64,000 bases of DNA, taken from Flavipsychrobacter sp. (lineage in GTDB: Bacteria > Bacteroidota > Bacteroidia > Chitinophagales > Chitinophagaceae). The translations under genes and the position numbers were made by a program. The stretch lies in assembly GCA_031292525.1 (NCBI GenBank), contig JARLGY010000018.1, positions 1 to 64,000 on the forward strand. Reading direction: 5' to 3'. The notes beneath the pieces are model-generated. The model searched no databases. It was given only the letters and a program-made list of their open reading frames with translations, and had not been told where the DNA came from. Positions 42,370 to 51,400 of the stretch are shown here, piece after piece (position 1 is the stretch's first letter; each line of letters starts with the position of its first letter).

Positions 42370-43205
42370 GACTTAATGTCTTTCCGGTTAAAAAATATAA
42401 TAGATGCCGCCAGGAACACAATGGTATAGATAATGAGCACCAGCGCTGAATTGCCTATGGCATGGTAAGGAACCGGATCGTCAAAAAACCCCTTCCAACC
42501 AATAACATGCGTAGTAAGGAGATATGGTTTGATAAGGGTGAACAACGGCAACTCAAGATTGGATAATATAGTAAGCACAATAACAATGCCCATAGTAGAT
42601 ATGATAGGGCCGATAGCATTATCTGCAAATATAGATAGCAGTATGGATAGGGATGCAATGCTCATCATAGCTATACCTGCAAAAGCAAAGGCTGCTGCAT
42701 AGCGCCACAATATATCATTGTGCATGATCAACACAAAAGCATCGCTCTTAAGATTAATGAGATCACCTGTGCCAAATAGCAACAACGACACCCCAAGCGA
42801 CACTATAGCCAGCCATATGAGCAACAGCAAAGTATATACAAGAGATCCGGAAAACTTAGCAAGTACTAATTGCGTACGCGATATTGGCTTTGTAAGTAAT
42901 AACCGCAACGTCCCCATGCTAGCTTCACCGGCAAATGCATCGCCACCCACCAGCGCTACAAGCAGGGGTATGTGGATGAGTAGCGACTGCAAGGTAATGT
43001 AGGTGACCAGGTAGCCGTTCAGCACCTTGCCTTGTATATCAAACTGCTCGTTTACGCCCTGCAAAGCAAAGTTCACAAAACTCCCCCCATCACTGAGCAT
43101 AGCCAGCTGTATAACGCCCGATATAGCAGCAATGATAGCAAAGCTGATATAGGTACGCGGTCTGGAAAATATTTTATACAGTTCAATCCTTAGCAGCTGC
43201 GTCAT
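42366..43205 (-). CDS. ABC-2 type transporter permease
   Basis: 279 residues with six predicted membrane helices: helix 1 at about 20-38 (ISFAIIAAISGVIQLAM), then LVALVGGDAFAGEASMGTLRLLLTKPISR, an exporter landmark in which AGE..MGTLRLLL marks the coupling region, and further helices ending VFLAASIIFF. This is the NatB/ABC-2 class. The start overlaps the ATPase end by 23 bases and the stop overlaps the LolA-like start by 4, so the three genes are translated together. Confidence 0.9.
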   Translation of the reverse strand: MTQLLRIELYKIFSRPRTYISFAIIAAISGVIQLAMLSDGGSFVNFALQGVNEQFDIQGKVLNGYLVTYITLQSLLIHIPLLVALVGGDAFAGEASMGTLRLLLTKPISRTQLVLAKFSGSLVYTLLLLIWLAIVSLGVSLLLFGTGDLINLKSDAFVLIMHNDILWRYAAAFAFAGIAMMSIASLSILLSIFADNAIGPIISTMGIVIVLTILSNLELPLFTLIKPYLLTTHVIGWKGFFDDPVPYHAIGNSALVLIIYTIVFLAASIIFFNRKDIKS

Positions 43206-44106
43206 TGGTCAGGGATATAAAATATTCTTCCAGCAAATGTTTTGTCTTTATTTCAAGTACCTGCATGCCATTTTGCACCAGCCACTGGTTGAGTTGAGGT
43301 ACCTGTGCGGGATCCATCTTAAAAGTAATGGCCGATGATGTATGTTCGTGAACATATACCTGCCATGCTGAACCAGCCAGCTTGCCAGCCACATCAGTAT
43401 CAGGCAACATGGATACTTGTATCAAGGTATCGCCGGGATGCAGCAAGTCGCCAACTATACCCTCTACCATTTTTTTGCCTTTGTGTATGATGATCATCCT
43501 ATTGGCTACATGCTCTATCTCATACAGCAGGTGCGAGGATATAAGGATCGTTTTACCAAGATCGTGACTGAGGTGGAGTATCAGTTTGCGCATTTCTGCT
43601 ATCCCTTGTGGATCAAGACCATTAGTAGGCTCATCCAATATCAGAAGATCGGGATCGTGTACCATGGCTATAGCTATCCCTAATCGCTGCTTCATCCCCT
43701 GGCTATATGCTTTTACCTTGTCTTTACGGCGATCAGCTATTCCCGTAAGCTCCAGCACCTCATGTAACCTGGTATTGGGTATTTTTTTGTTACTGAGCGA
43801 TGCAAATATTTTCAGGTTATCCCAGCCGGAAAGATAGTTATACATATCTGGACGCTCTATAATTGCGCCAATATGCTGCAAAAGATGACGGGTATTATTG
43901 TGGAGTTCCTGCCCTTTTATAAAAACGTGGCCATTATCGGGGAATATAAGGCCGGCCAGCATGCGTATGGTGGTACTTTTTCCTGCTCCATTCTGTCCCA
44001 GGAAACCATATACATCGCCCTTATTAACAGAAAACGACAGATCGCTTACGGCTTTAAAATCTTTAAAGGATTTATTGAGGTTCTTGGTTTCAATTACTGG
44101 AGCCAT
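43183..44106 (-). CDS. ABC transporter ATP-binding protein
   Basis: 307 residues. Walker A GQNGAGKST, signature YSQGMKQRL, Walker B LLILDEPTNGLDP and the H-loop SSH are intact. The C-terminal extension of about 80 residues is of the DUF4162 type common in multidrug or lipid exporters of the ABC-2 class. It powers the permease encoded next. First gene of the three-gene operon; no clear -7 box was found upstream. Confidence 0.94.
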   Translation of the reverse strand: MAPVIETKNLNKSFKDFKAVSDLSFSVNKGDVYGFLGQNGAGKSTTIRMLAGLIFPDNGHVFIKGQELHNNTRHLLQHIGAIIERPDMYNYLSGWDNLKIFASLSNKKIPNTRLHEVLELTGIADRRKDKVKAYSQGMKQRLGIAIAMVHDPDLLILDEPTNGLDPQGIAEMRKLILHLSHDLGKTILISSHLLYEIEHVANRMIIIHKGKKMVEGIVGDLLHPGDTLIQVSMLPDTDVAGKLAGSAWQVYVHEHTSSAITFKMDPAQVPQLNQWLVQNGMQVLEIKTKHLLEEYFISLTNDAAAKD

Positions 44107-44166
44107 CAGCTAAGTAAACAAATAGCAGCCTCCTTAGTTCAATAAAAAGCTTGGCAGCTAAATATA

Positions 44167-44439
44167 TTAATTATAAATAAGTACTGACTGTAACCTTAAT
44201 ACATTGAATAGCTCCTTACGCACCTGGTAGTTTAGCTTAAAGAGCATCTGCGTATCGGTAAGCACCTTCAGGCGCCCGTTAACCATTTTAAAGTTGATGG
44301 CTACCTGTTGTTTTTCAATCTCAGCCTTATTCCTTTCTATAATGTCTTCCCATACGTGGAACAACACCATATCACTGACGAGGCTATTAAAAACATCTCT
44401 TTGTACTACGTTATTATCTATTTTGTAAGCAATTTTCAT
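44167..44439 (-). CDS. Small conserved-looking protein of unknown function
   Basis: 90 residues from the ATG at 44439; the longer frame (44493) runs back into the promoter. The protein is mixed and basic with an amphipathic middle (VLFHVWEDIIERNKAEIE, then VNGRLKVLTDTQMLFKLNYQVRKELFNVL). No signal peptide or known motif. A full -7 box TACTTTTG lies 27 bases upstream, which supports expression. I do not recognise the family. Confidence 0.65.
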   Translation of the reverse strand: MKIAYKIDNNVVQRDVFNSLVSDMVLFHVWEDIIERNKAEIEKQQVAINFKMVNGRLKVLTDTQMLFKLNYQVRKELFNVLRLQSVLIYN

Positions 44440-44465
44440 GGGATGGTGGCGGTTTATAATTACTC

Positions 44466-44473
44466 CAAAAGTA
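44466..44473 (-). promoter_or_regulatory. -7 box (TACTTTTG, minus strand) ahead of the 90-residue gene
   Basis: Full match to TAnnTTTG, 27 bases before the ATG at 44439; it would place the start of transcription inside the longer alternative frame, so the short start is favoured. Confidence 0.45.
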
Positions 44474-44566
44474 GCGCAATTGGACAAGGGCATAAAATAT
44501 CTTTAAGTAATACTCTAAAGTTTACATATCCTTAACGCAAATTTGCTGCCTTTCCATATTAAAAAA

Positions 44567-44587
44567 AGCTGGCCAGAAAGGCCAGCT
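44567..44587 (-). terminator. Terminator of the TPR protein gene
   Basis: AGCTGGCC/GGCCAGCT, perfect 8-bp stem, loop AGAAA, followed on the minus strand by seven T residues. It lies 34 bases after the stop. Confidence 0.85.
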
Positions 44588-44620
44588 CAGTATCCTATAT
44601 CCTGGCTATAGAATCCAGTT

Positions 44621-46036
44621 CTATTTTTTCTTATACTTGCTTATAAGCTCTGCTACAGAAGACCTCCTGAGGAAATCAACATTAAGTGCAGTAAAGAGCT
44701 TCACCTTTGCAGGTGCTTCTTTAAGGCCTTTTTCAAGTTGTAGCATAGCCTCTTTTGTTTTACCCAGTTCAAATAAAATGGCCGCATGATAATAGTAAAA
44801 GTCAGGCTTGTCACCGCAATGGTCACGTGCCACTTCAAGCTGTGTTAGCGCTTCATCATAGTACATGGCCAGGTATAAACCCCGTATAAGCGCTACCCAT
44901 GTGCTTTTATTTCCTGGCTTCAGCCGTACCGCATTCAGGTAGCACACCAAGGCTTCGCTTTTTACATCCATTTCCATCAGGCAGTTTCCTATGGCCATAC
45001 AGTAAGAAGCATTTTCTTTATTCAGGTGCAATGCTACCGAGTACGATTTCACTGCTTTTTCCCATTGTTTCTCACGAGCATAAGTTTCGCCTATCTTATA
45101 GAAGATACCATCATCTTGCGGGCTAAGCTGGGAAGCCTGGCGGTAGTAGTAGCGTGCACGAGAGAAATTCTTTTTCTTTTCCCAGCAAAAGGCCATGGCT
45201 TCAAATATTACATCTTCAGCCTTAGCTATCTCCAGGTGCTTTTCCAACACTTCCAGCGCCTTCTCATACCATTTAAGGCGCATATAGGCATCGGCCATAT
45301 TACGATAAGCAAATTCAAACTTCTCGTCTATGGCAACGCAATACTCGTAGGCATCTATAGCTTTTTCATACATTTTAAGGCCCTGGTAAGCAGCCCCCAT
45401 GTTGAACCATGCCAAAGAGTTGTATGGATCAGCATCGGTTATTTTTGTATGCAATTCTACGCTTTCGCTCAGCTTATCTGTAAACTCAGCCCAAAAACAT
45501 ATTTTTTGCAAGGCCTCTTCGTTACGCTTATCCAGCGCTATTACGCGTTGCAGCGTATCATATACGGCCTCAAACTCTTCTGCTTCATCGTATACATCAG
45601 ACAGTTCCAGCAGTATCTCTACCCTGTCTTTCTTTTCAAAAAGTTCAACATTCTGCTCCAGCCATTGTGCTGCCTGGTCGTACTTGAACTGGCCCAGGAA
45701 GATGTCAGATTTAAGCAGCACTGCATCCAGGTTCTTCTGGTCGTACTGTTCCATTTCTTCAAGCGCCATAAGGGCCTGGCCGTATTTTTGTGCTTGGGTA
45801 AGTATTTCGGCCCTGAACAATAAGACCGAAGCTGAGAAAGGATAATATGTGCGGGCAATATCGCAGGCTAGTAATGCCTGTTCTTCATTGCCATTTTGAA
45901 AATAGTATTGTATAACCCGCTCAAACTCTTCTTCATCCATCATGCTGGCAGATTCCGCCTGCTTCACCATTTCGTACTTCTGCAGCAACTCGTCTATTGA
46001 ACCCCATTCTTCATCTGAAAAATCGTCATCAAACAT
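44621..46036 (-). CDS. Tetratricopeptide-repeat protein
   Basis: 471 residues, no signal peptide. After an acidic start (FDDDFSDEEWG) about eleven TPR units run to the end, with the pattern W/L-x2-G/A-x-A/Y-x7-A-x-Y at 34-residue intervals, e.g. AWFNMGAAYQGLKMYEKAIDAYEYCVAI and IFYKIGETYAREKQWEKAVKSYSVAL in shortened form. A cytoplasmic scaffold with no partner visible. A -7 box precedes the start by 19 bases, and it has its own terminator, so it is monocistronic. Confidence 0.88.
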   Translation of the reverse strand: MFDDDFSDEEWGSIDELLQKYEMVKQAESASMMDEEEFERVIQYYFQNGNEEQALLACDIARTYYPFSASVLLFRAEILTQAQKYGQALMALEEMEQYDQKNLDAVLLKSDIFLGQFKYDQAAQWLEQNVELFEKKDRVEILLELSDVYDEAEEFEAVYDTLQRVIALDKRNEEALQKICFWAEFTDKLSESVELHTKITDADPYNSLAWFNMGAAYQGLKMYEKAIDAYEYCVAIDEKFEFAYRNMADAYMRLKWYEKALEVLEKHLEIAKAEDVIFEAMAFCWEKKKNFSRARYYYRQASQLSPQDDGIFYKIGETYAREKQWEKAVKSYSVALHLNKENASYCMAIGNCLMEMDVKSEALVCYLNAVRLKPGNKSTWVALIRGLYLAMYYDEALTQLEVARDHCGDKPDFYYYHAAILFELGKTKEAMLQLEKGLKEAPAKVKLFTALNVDFLRRSSVAELISKYKKK

Positions 46037-46054
46037 ATGCTATAGGTTTGTTAT

Positions 46055-46062
46055 CAAAATTA
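46055..46062 (-). promoter_or_regulatory. -7 box (TAATTTTG, minus strand) ahead of the TPR gene
   Basis: Full match to TAnnTTTG, 19 bases before the start at 46036. Confidence 0.4.
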
Positions 46063-46200
46063 ACTAAAAAACAGTGCCATTCCATACCCGTTTTGTTATG
46101 GTAGTGTAAAAAATGCACAGGTTATCCACATATTATTTTAATGCAGAAAATGTTGATTTACTAGCATTTCCAGAGTAGATAATTTAAACCAAAACAGTCT

Positions 46201-47694
46201 CTATTGGCTGGCGTTGGTGCTTTCCGCATTGCTTCCGCGGCTTTCATTCCACACCCTATCCAATGCCGTAACCACATAGGTTACTTTTTTATGCTTGTTG
46301 GCATCAAGGTCAAGGTACTCAGGAAGCGATTGAATGCTGATCAACCTGTCGGCACGTTCCAGGTCAATCTTTTCATCATTCAGGAAGCGGTACACTGCGT
46401 ATCTCAAAGCCTCTTTTGTTGGGTTGGTCACCTGCCATTGCAAAAGTGTACCTTCTACTGAAGGTATAGCCTTAAGATATGGAGCAGAGGGAGCTATACT
46501 GTCCAGCCACTTCATACGTGGCGGCATAGCCGGGTAGCGGTTAAAATTATGTAGGCTATCACTGATGGCTGGCAACTTCTCAAAGCAGGATGCACTATAA
46601 AATGCATAGCCCGATAAGGGGGCGGTATTACGTATTTCCCGCACCTGCGACATGAGCTCGTGCGTACCCGTCCATGCGCCGCTGCCACCTACCATGCGAT
46701 ACAGACCCAGGCCATAATACACTTGCCTGCCGTAGCTATGCTGCTGCCACCACGGCAATAGTACACCAAATGGTGCTGCATGGCTGCTATGTTCCCAATA
46801 TAACTGAGGTAGCAGATAATCTATCCAGCCTTTTCTCATCCACAACAAAACATCTGCATAGAGGTCATCAAAATCAGTTTGGCCACCCCGCGTTGCCGAC
46901 CCTTCTGGATCTTTTGATGCATTGCGCCAGATACCAAACGGGCTGATGCCTAACTTAACATAGGACTTTATGTCTTTTATATTTGTATTAAGCAACGATA
47001 TGAATTGACTCACATTGGTACGGCGCCAATCTTCCTTATTAGCCCCTCGTCCAAACTGAGCGTAGCTGCGATAATCGCCAAATTGCTGGCCTGCTATACG
47101 ATACGGATAAAAATAGTCGTCCAGGTGCACTGCGTCTATGTCATATCTTTTTACCACATCAGTGATCACTTTTATTACATATTCACGCGCCTCAGGATAA
47201 CCCGGATCTATGTACGATTTGCCACCATAGCTGATGATCCATTCTGGGTGAGTGTAGGTAACATGCTTAGGGGGATTAGGGTTCTTATGGCTATCTACCA
47301 GGGCCCTGAAGGGATTGAACCATGCATGAAACTCCATATTTCTTTTATGTGCTTCCGCTATCATAAAGGTAAGCGGATCGTAATAGGGAAAGGGAGGCTG
47401 TCCCTGGCGGCCTGTAAGATAGTGACACCAAGGCTCTATAGATGACGCATACAACGCATCGCTGGATGGGCGTATCTGCACTATCACAGCATTGCAGCCT
47501 ACCTGTTTTAGCTGATCCAGGCGACGCACAAACTGTTCTTGCTGCTCTATAGATGGCAAACCTGGCTTAGATGGCCAATCTATATTGGCCACTGTGGCAA
47601 TCCATGCTGCCCTAAACTCGCGCTTCGACGGTTGGGCATGGATCAGAGTAACGCAAGTAAGCAATAGTACTATGACAGAAGTTATTTTATTCAT
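46201..47694 (-). CDS. GHL10 (glycosyl-hydrolase-like 10) family protein, exported
   Basis: 497 residues. The signal peptide ends LIHAQ. The TIM barrel begins REFRAAWIATVANIDWPS, which is the family's diagnostic stretch. It continues with GCNAVIVQIRPSSDALY, EFHAWFNPFRAL, DIDAVHLDDYFYPYR, LGISPFGIWRN, LLPQLYWEHS and the C-terminal FN3-like domain. The Asp pair of HLDDYF is probably catalytic or substrate binding. Such proteins are thought to act on peptidoglycan-type or other glycans, but the reaction is not firmly established. It begins a little over 20 bases after a terminator for the DUF5606 gene. Confidence 0.9.
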   Translation of the reverse strand: MNKITSVIVLLLTCVTLIHAQPSKREFRAAWIATVANIDWPSKPGLPSIEQQEQFVRRLDQLKQVGCNAVIVQIRPSSDALYASSIEPWCHYLTGRQGQPPFPYYDPLTFMIAEAHKRNMEFHAWFNPFRALVDSHKNPNPPKHVTYTHPEWIISYGGKSYIDPGYPEAREYVIKVITDVVKRYDIDAVHLDDYFYPYRIAGQQFGDYRSYAQFGRGANKEDWRRTNVSQFISLLNTNIKDIKSYVKLGISPFGIWRNASKDPEGSATRGGQTDFDDLYADVLLWMRKGWIDYLLPQLYWEHSSHAAPFGVLLPWWQQHSYGRQVYYGLGLYRMVGGSGAWTGTHELMSQVREIRNTAPLSGYAFYSASCFEKLPAISDSLHNFNRYPAMPPRMKWLDSIAPSAPYLKAIPSVEGTLLQWQVTNPTKEALRYAVYRFLNDEKIDLERADRLISIQSLPEYLDLDANKHKKVTYVVTALDRVWNESRGSNAESTNASQ

Positions 47695-47716
47695 CAGGTA
47701 TAGTAGAATGACAAAA

Positions 47717-47744
47717 AAGGCTAATCCATTTACAGATTAGCCTT
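47717..47744 (-). terminator. Terminator after the DUF5606 gene
   Basis: AAGGCTAATC/GATTAGCCTT, perfect 10-bp stem with an 8-base loop and T residues on the minus side, 21 bases past the stop. Confidence 0.85.
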
Positions 47745-47764
47745 GTAAATTAAATATATAAAGA

Positions 47765-48364
47765 TTACTCTTCGGTCTTTTTCTTTTTAGCCGTTTTTTT
47801 AGGCTTTGCTTGTTCACCTTCAGCAGCATCTGTTTCTACAACCGCTTTCTTAGCCTTTTTAGGCTTTGCAGCAGGTTTTTCTTCTTCGGCAACTACTTCT
47901 GCAGGCTCTGCTTTGGCAGTTTCCGTCTTTGCTTCTGTTGATGGATCCTGTGCTTCTTCAGCTTCAGGCTCCTCTTCCTTAAACACGAGAAGATCGTTTG
48001 CTTTAAGTAAGTCATACCATTTGAGCATTTTTTTCATGTCGCTCACATACACTCTTACTTCATCAAACTCAGGGAAGATGGTTTTGAAATAATTCCTGAT
48101 ACCCTTATCATCCGTTTTAGGATCTATAACAGGTATAGTGCTTTCATGTTCCACCATTTTCTTAAATACGTGGTGCAGGCGCACATTCTCTGCTATAGTG
48201 TATACTTCTATACTCTCAAGCGGGGTCACGTTGTGCAAGCGTGCTGATATGAACCTGGTAGATCTATCGGCCAGACTCTTAACAATAGCACCATCGCTTT
48301 TAGTTGACAACAACTGAAAAAGACCAGGCAATCCGGTAACTGCTACAATTTCTCTGTATTCCAT
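47765..48364 (-). CDS. DUF5606-family protein with Lys/Ala/Glu tail
   Basis: 199 residues. The N-terminal part (about 130 residues) begins MEYREIVAVTGLPGLFQLL and carries SLADRSTRFISARLHNV and IPVIDPKTDDKGIRNYFKTIFP, the features I associate with DUF5606, found in Bacteroidetes. The C-terminal 60-70 residues are an unfolded Lys/Glu/Ala/Pro tail ending KKKKTEE, like histone-type or ribosome-associated tails. Function unknown; it is probably cytoplasmic. -7 box 20 bases upstream and own terminator. Confidence 0.8.
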   Translation of the reverse strand: MEYREIVAVTGLPGLFQLLSTKSDGAIVKSLADRSTRFISARLHNVTPLESIEVYTIAENVRLHHVFKKMVEHESTIPVIDPKTDDKGIRNYFKTIFPEFDEVRVYVSDMKKMLKWYDLLKANDLLVFKEEEPEAEEAQDPSTEAKTETAKAEPAEVVAEEEKPAAKPKKAKKAVVETDAAEGEQAKPKKTAKKKKTEE

Positions 48365-48383
48365 ACATTTACTTCAAGGGCGA

Positions 48384-48391
48384 CAAAAATA
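48384..48391 (-). promoter_or_regulatory. -7 box (TATTTTTG, minus strand) ahead of the DUF5606 gene
   Basis: Full match to TAnnTTTG, 20 bases before the start at 48364. Confidence 0.4.
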
Positions 48392-48454
48392 AAGTTTTTA
48401 AAAGAATTTGTTCCTTAAACCCTATATTTCTTTATAGTGAATGTGTATTATAGG

Positions 48455-51400
48455 CTATCTAATCAGTGTCACGTTACCTTCCAGCACTATTTCATGATCT
48501 CCTTTATTACCGCAAAGCGCCTTCACATAATAAAAATAAGTACCTAGATCCTGTGGAACACCATTATATCTACCATCCCAACCTTTGTCAATATATATGG
48601 TATTGTACACTCTCTGGCCAAAACGATTGTACACTGAAAAATTCTCCAGTTTCAAATCGCCTTTAAATACTATCCTGAATATGTCGTCGCGTCCGTCGCC
48701 ATTTGGAGTAAAGGCATTTGGCAAATAAGGTTTGCAACAATCATCATATGTTACTGCTGTTATTGAAGAGTCTACACAGGCATTGGCATCCGTTACCCAT
48801 ATCATGTAGTTACCATTCGCCATACCTGTTAATAAACTATCTGTGTTTGCTGGAGTTGTATTCCATAAATAAGCGTAAGGTGCTGTACCTCCGGTAATAT
48901 TTGCGGTCACAGCCCCCATATTTTCATAGCCCACGCATTCATTGGGCGACACCGTAGTAACTATATGCAATGAGTCTGGCTGTACAAGATTAATCATAGT
49001 ATCCTTTTTACATTGCTTACTATCTGTTATAAAGATGGTATAGTCACCAGCCTTAACGCTATCAAAAAGCCCTATTGTCAAACTATTACCATAGGCATCC
49101 AGCCTGTAAGACAATGGCTGCACGCCTCCTGTTGCTGTAACATTGATCTGTCCGGTACGGGTGCCATAGCAAGCAATATTACGCACAGTAACATCATCTA
49201 TAATGATATGCGGATAACCTGTAAATGTAATAGCTGTATCATAAGCGCAATTATTGCTATCCTGCACATAAAAGGTATCCACCCCTTCACCAAGCTTATA
49301 CCATGCATGTTGCGTTCCATATACTGCTCCATTCATATTATAGACATAGGGCGACGTGCCCCCAACTCCATCTAATTTTATTGATCCATCTTTATATCCT
49401 TCGCAAGTAGGGTTATATAGAGAATCTACCTTCAATGCAAGTTTGAGCGGTTGATTAATTGTTATAGCCGAATCTGCCATGCAGCCATTATTGTCTTTAA
49501 CCATTACCAGCTGGTACCCTGCGTGCAGCTTTGTCAATGTATCGCTAACATGGTAGCCCAGGCTATCTACAGCGTAGCTATAAGGGCTTGCCCCCCCACC
49601 TGCATAAACAATGATCTGGCCCGTAGTATCTCCATAGCATTTAACCTTGGCTATAGTAAGCCCCAGTACTTTTAGAGGCGATGGCTGTGGAATAACAATG
49701 ACAGCACTTTGGGTACACCCATTATTGTCCTTTACATAAAAAGTATCGCTGCCTGCAGACAATGTATGGAACGAATCGATAGTTGAATAACTACTGCCAT
49801 TTAGCTTGTAGGTATAACCAGGCGTTCCGCCGCTAACTCCCACTATAACATGGCCGTCACTGTATCCGTAGCAAGAAGGCGGGGTGACAACAGGCAATAC
49901 TGATATAAATGCCGGCTGTGCAACCGTTATAGTAGTATCGTCTATGCAGCCATTGCCGTCTTTAATGTGCACTGTATAAGCCCCTGCAGCTATGTTGTTA
50001 AAAGTATCGGCAGTACTATAACCACCAGTAGTGAATGCATAATTGTAGGGTTGCTTACCACCTGCACCATTAACCACAATGACCCCATTACTTTGGCTAT
50101 AACATAACGGCTCTGTAATAGTAAAGTTGCCTGTAACTATTATTGAATCGATAATTGTAATACCAACCGATTGCACACACCCGTTGGCATCCTTCACATG
50201 CATAGTATAAACGCCGCCAGGCAAAGATGGGAAGTTGCCTGACGGAGTATAGGCCCCACTGCCGTCACTGTAAGTGTATGGTGGTGTCCCGCCTGCACCA
50301 GCCAGGGTGATTGCCCCATTAGCGAGTGTGTGGCAAGTAGAGTTTTTTATGCTGAACCCAATAGATATTGCTGATGGCTCCGTTATTGCCATGGCTGTAT
50401 CTTTTGTACAGCCATTTGCATCTTTTATATGCACAGCATAACTACCTGCGGCCAGCCCACCCAATAGGTTAGAAGCAGAAAAAGCACCTGTATTAACAGC
50501 ATAAGTATACGGTGTTGTACCACCTGTCGGATTCACAGTAAAAGATCCATCGCTGCCACCATTACAGCTTACGTTATGTATTGATACAGAACTTATTGCA
50601 AGAAGATTAGGTTGTGTAACAGTTATGGTATTTTGTACCACACAGCTATGCTGGTCTGTAACCTGCACTATATACTGGCCCGCCGCTAATGGAGAGAAAC
50701 TATTCCCGGCCTGGGGTGCACCGTTCAGTTTATAAGTATATGTTGGTGTACCGCCTGTTGTATTAGCTACTATGCTGCCATTAATATTACCATAGCATGT
50801 TACATTGGTTATTGTTGGCGTAATAACGATCTGGCTAGGTTGTATCAGGGTGACAGAAGTATCAAAATAGCATTGGTTTATGTCGCGCACCTTTAGGCTA
50901 TATGTGCCTGCGGTGAGGCTACTGAAAGTGCCAGACGCGCCATATGAACCTCCATTTATAGCATAATTATAAGGGGCACCAAAGCCACCCGCTGGAGTAA
51001 CGTTAATTACGCCCGAGCTGCCGCCGTAACAAAGCAAATTTGTAAGTGCTATGGCAGCACTTACCGATAGCGAATCAGCAAGAGTAATTGTGGTATCATT
51101 GATGCAGCCATTCGTATTCTTAACATGTACAGTATAAGTTCCACTATTAAGATTATTAAAAGTTGCCGCGCCACTATAAGCACTTGTGCCTATAGCATAA
51201 CTATATGGCGGCACACTGTTATAGCCCGAAACAGAGATGATGCCATTGCTGTAAAAGTTACACCACGGATTAGCTACTCCTGCCTGGAAATACGTATGTA
51301 GTGCATCCGGCACAGTAACCGCCGTATCTTTTACACATAGATTTGCATCCTTAACATGCAACGTATATCCTCCTGAACTTAGGTTTGAAAATGTGTTGGT

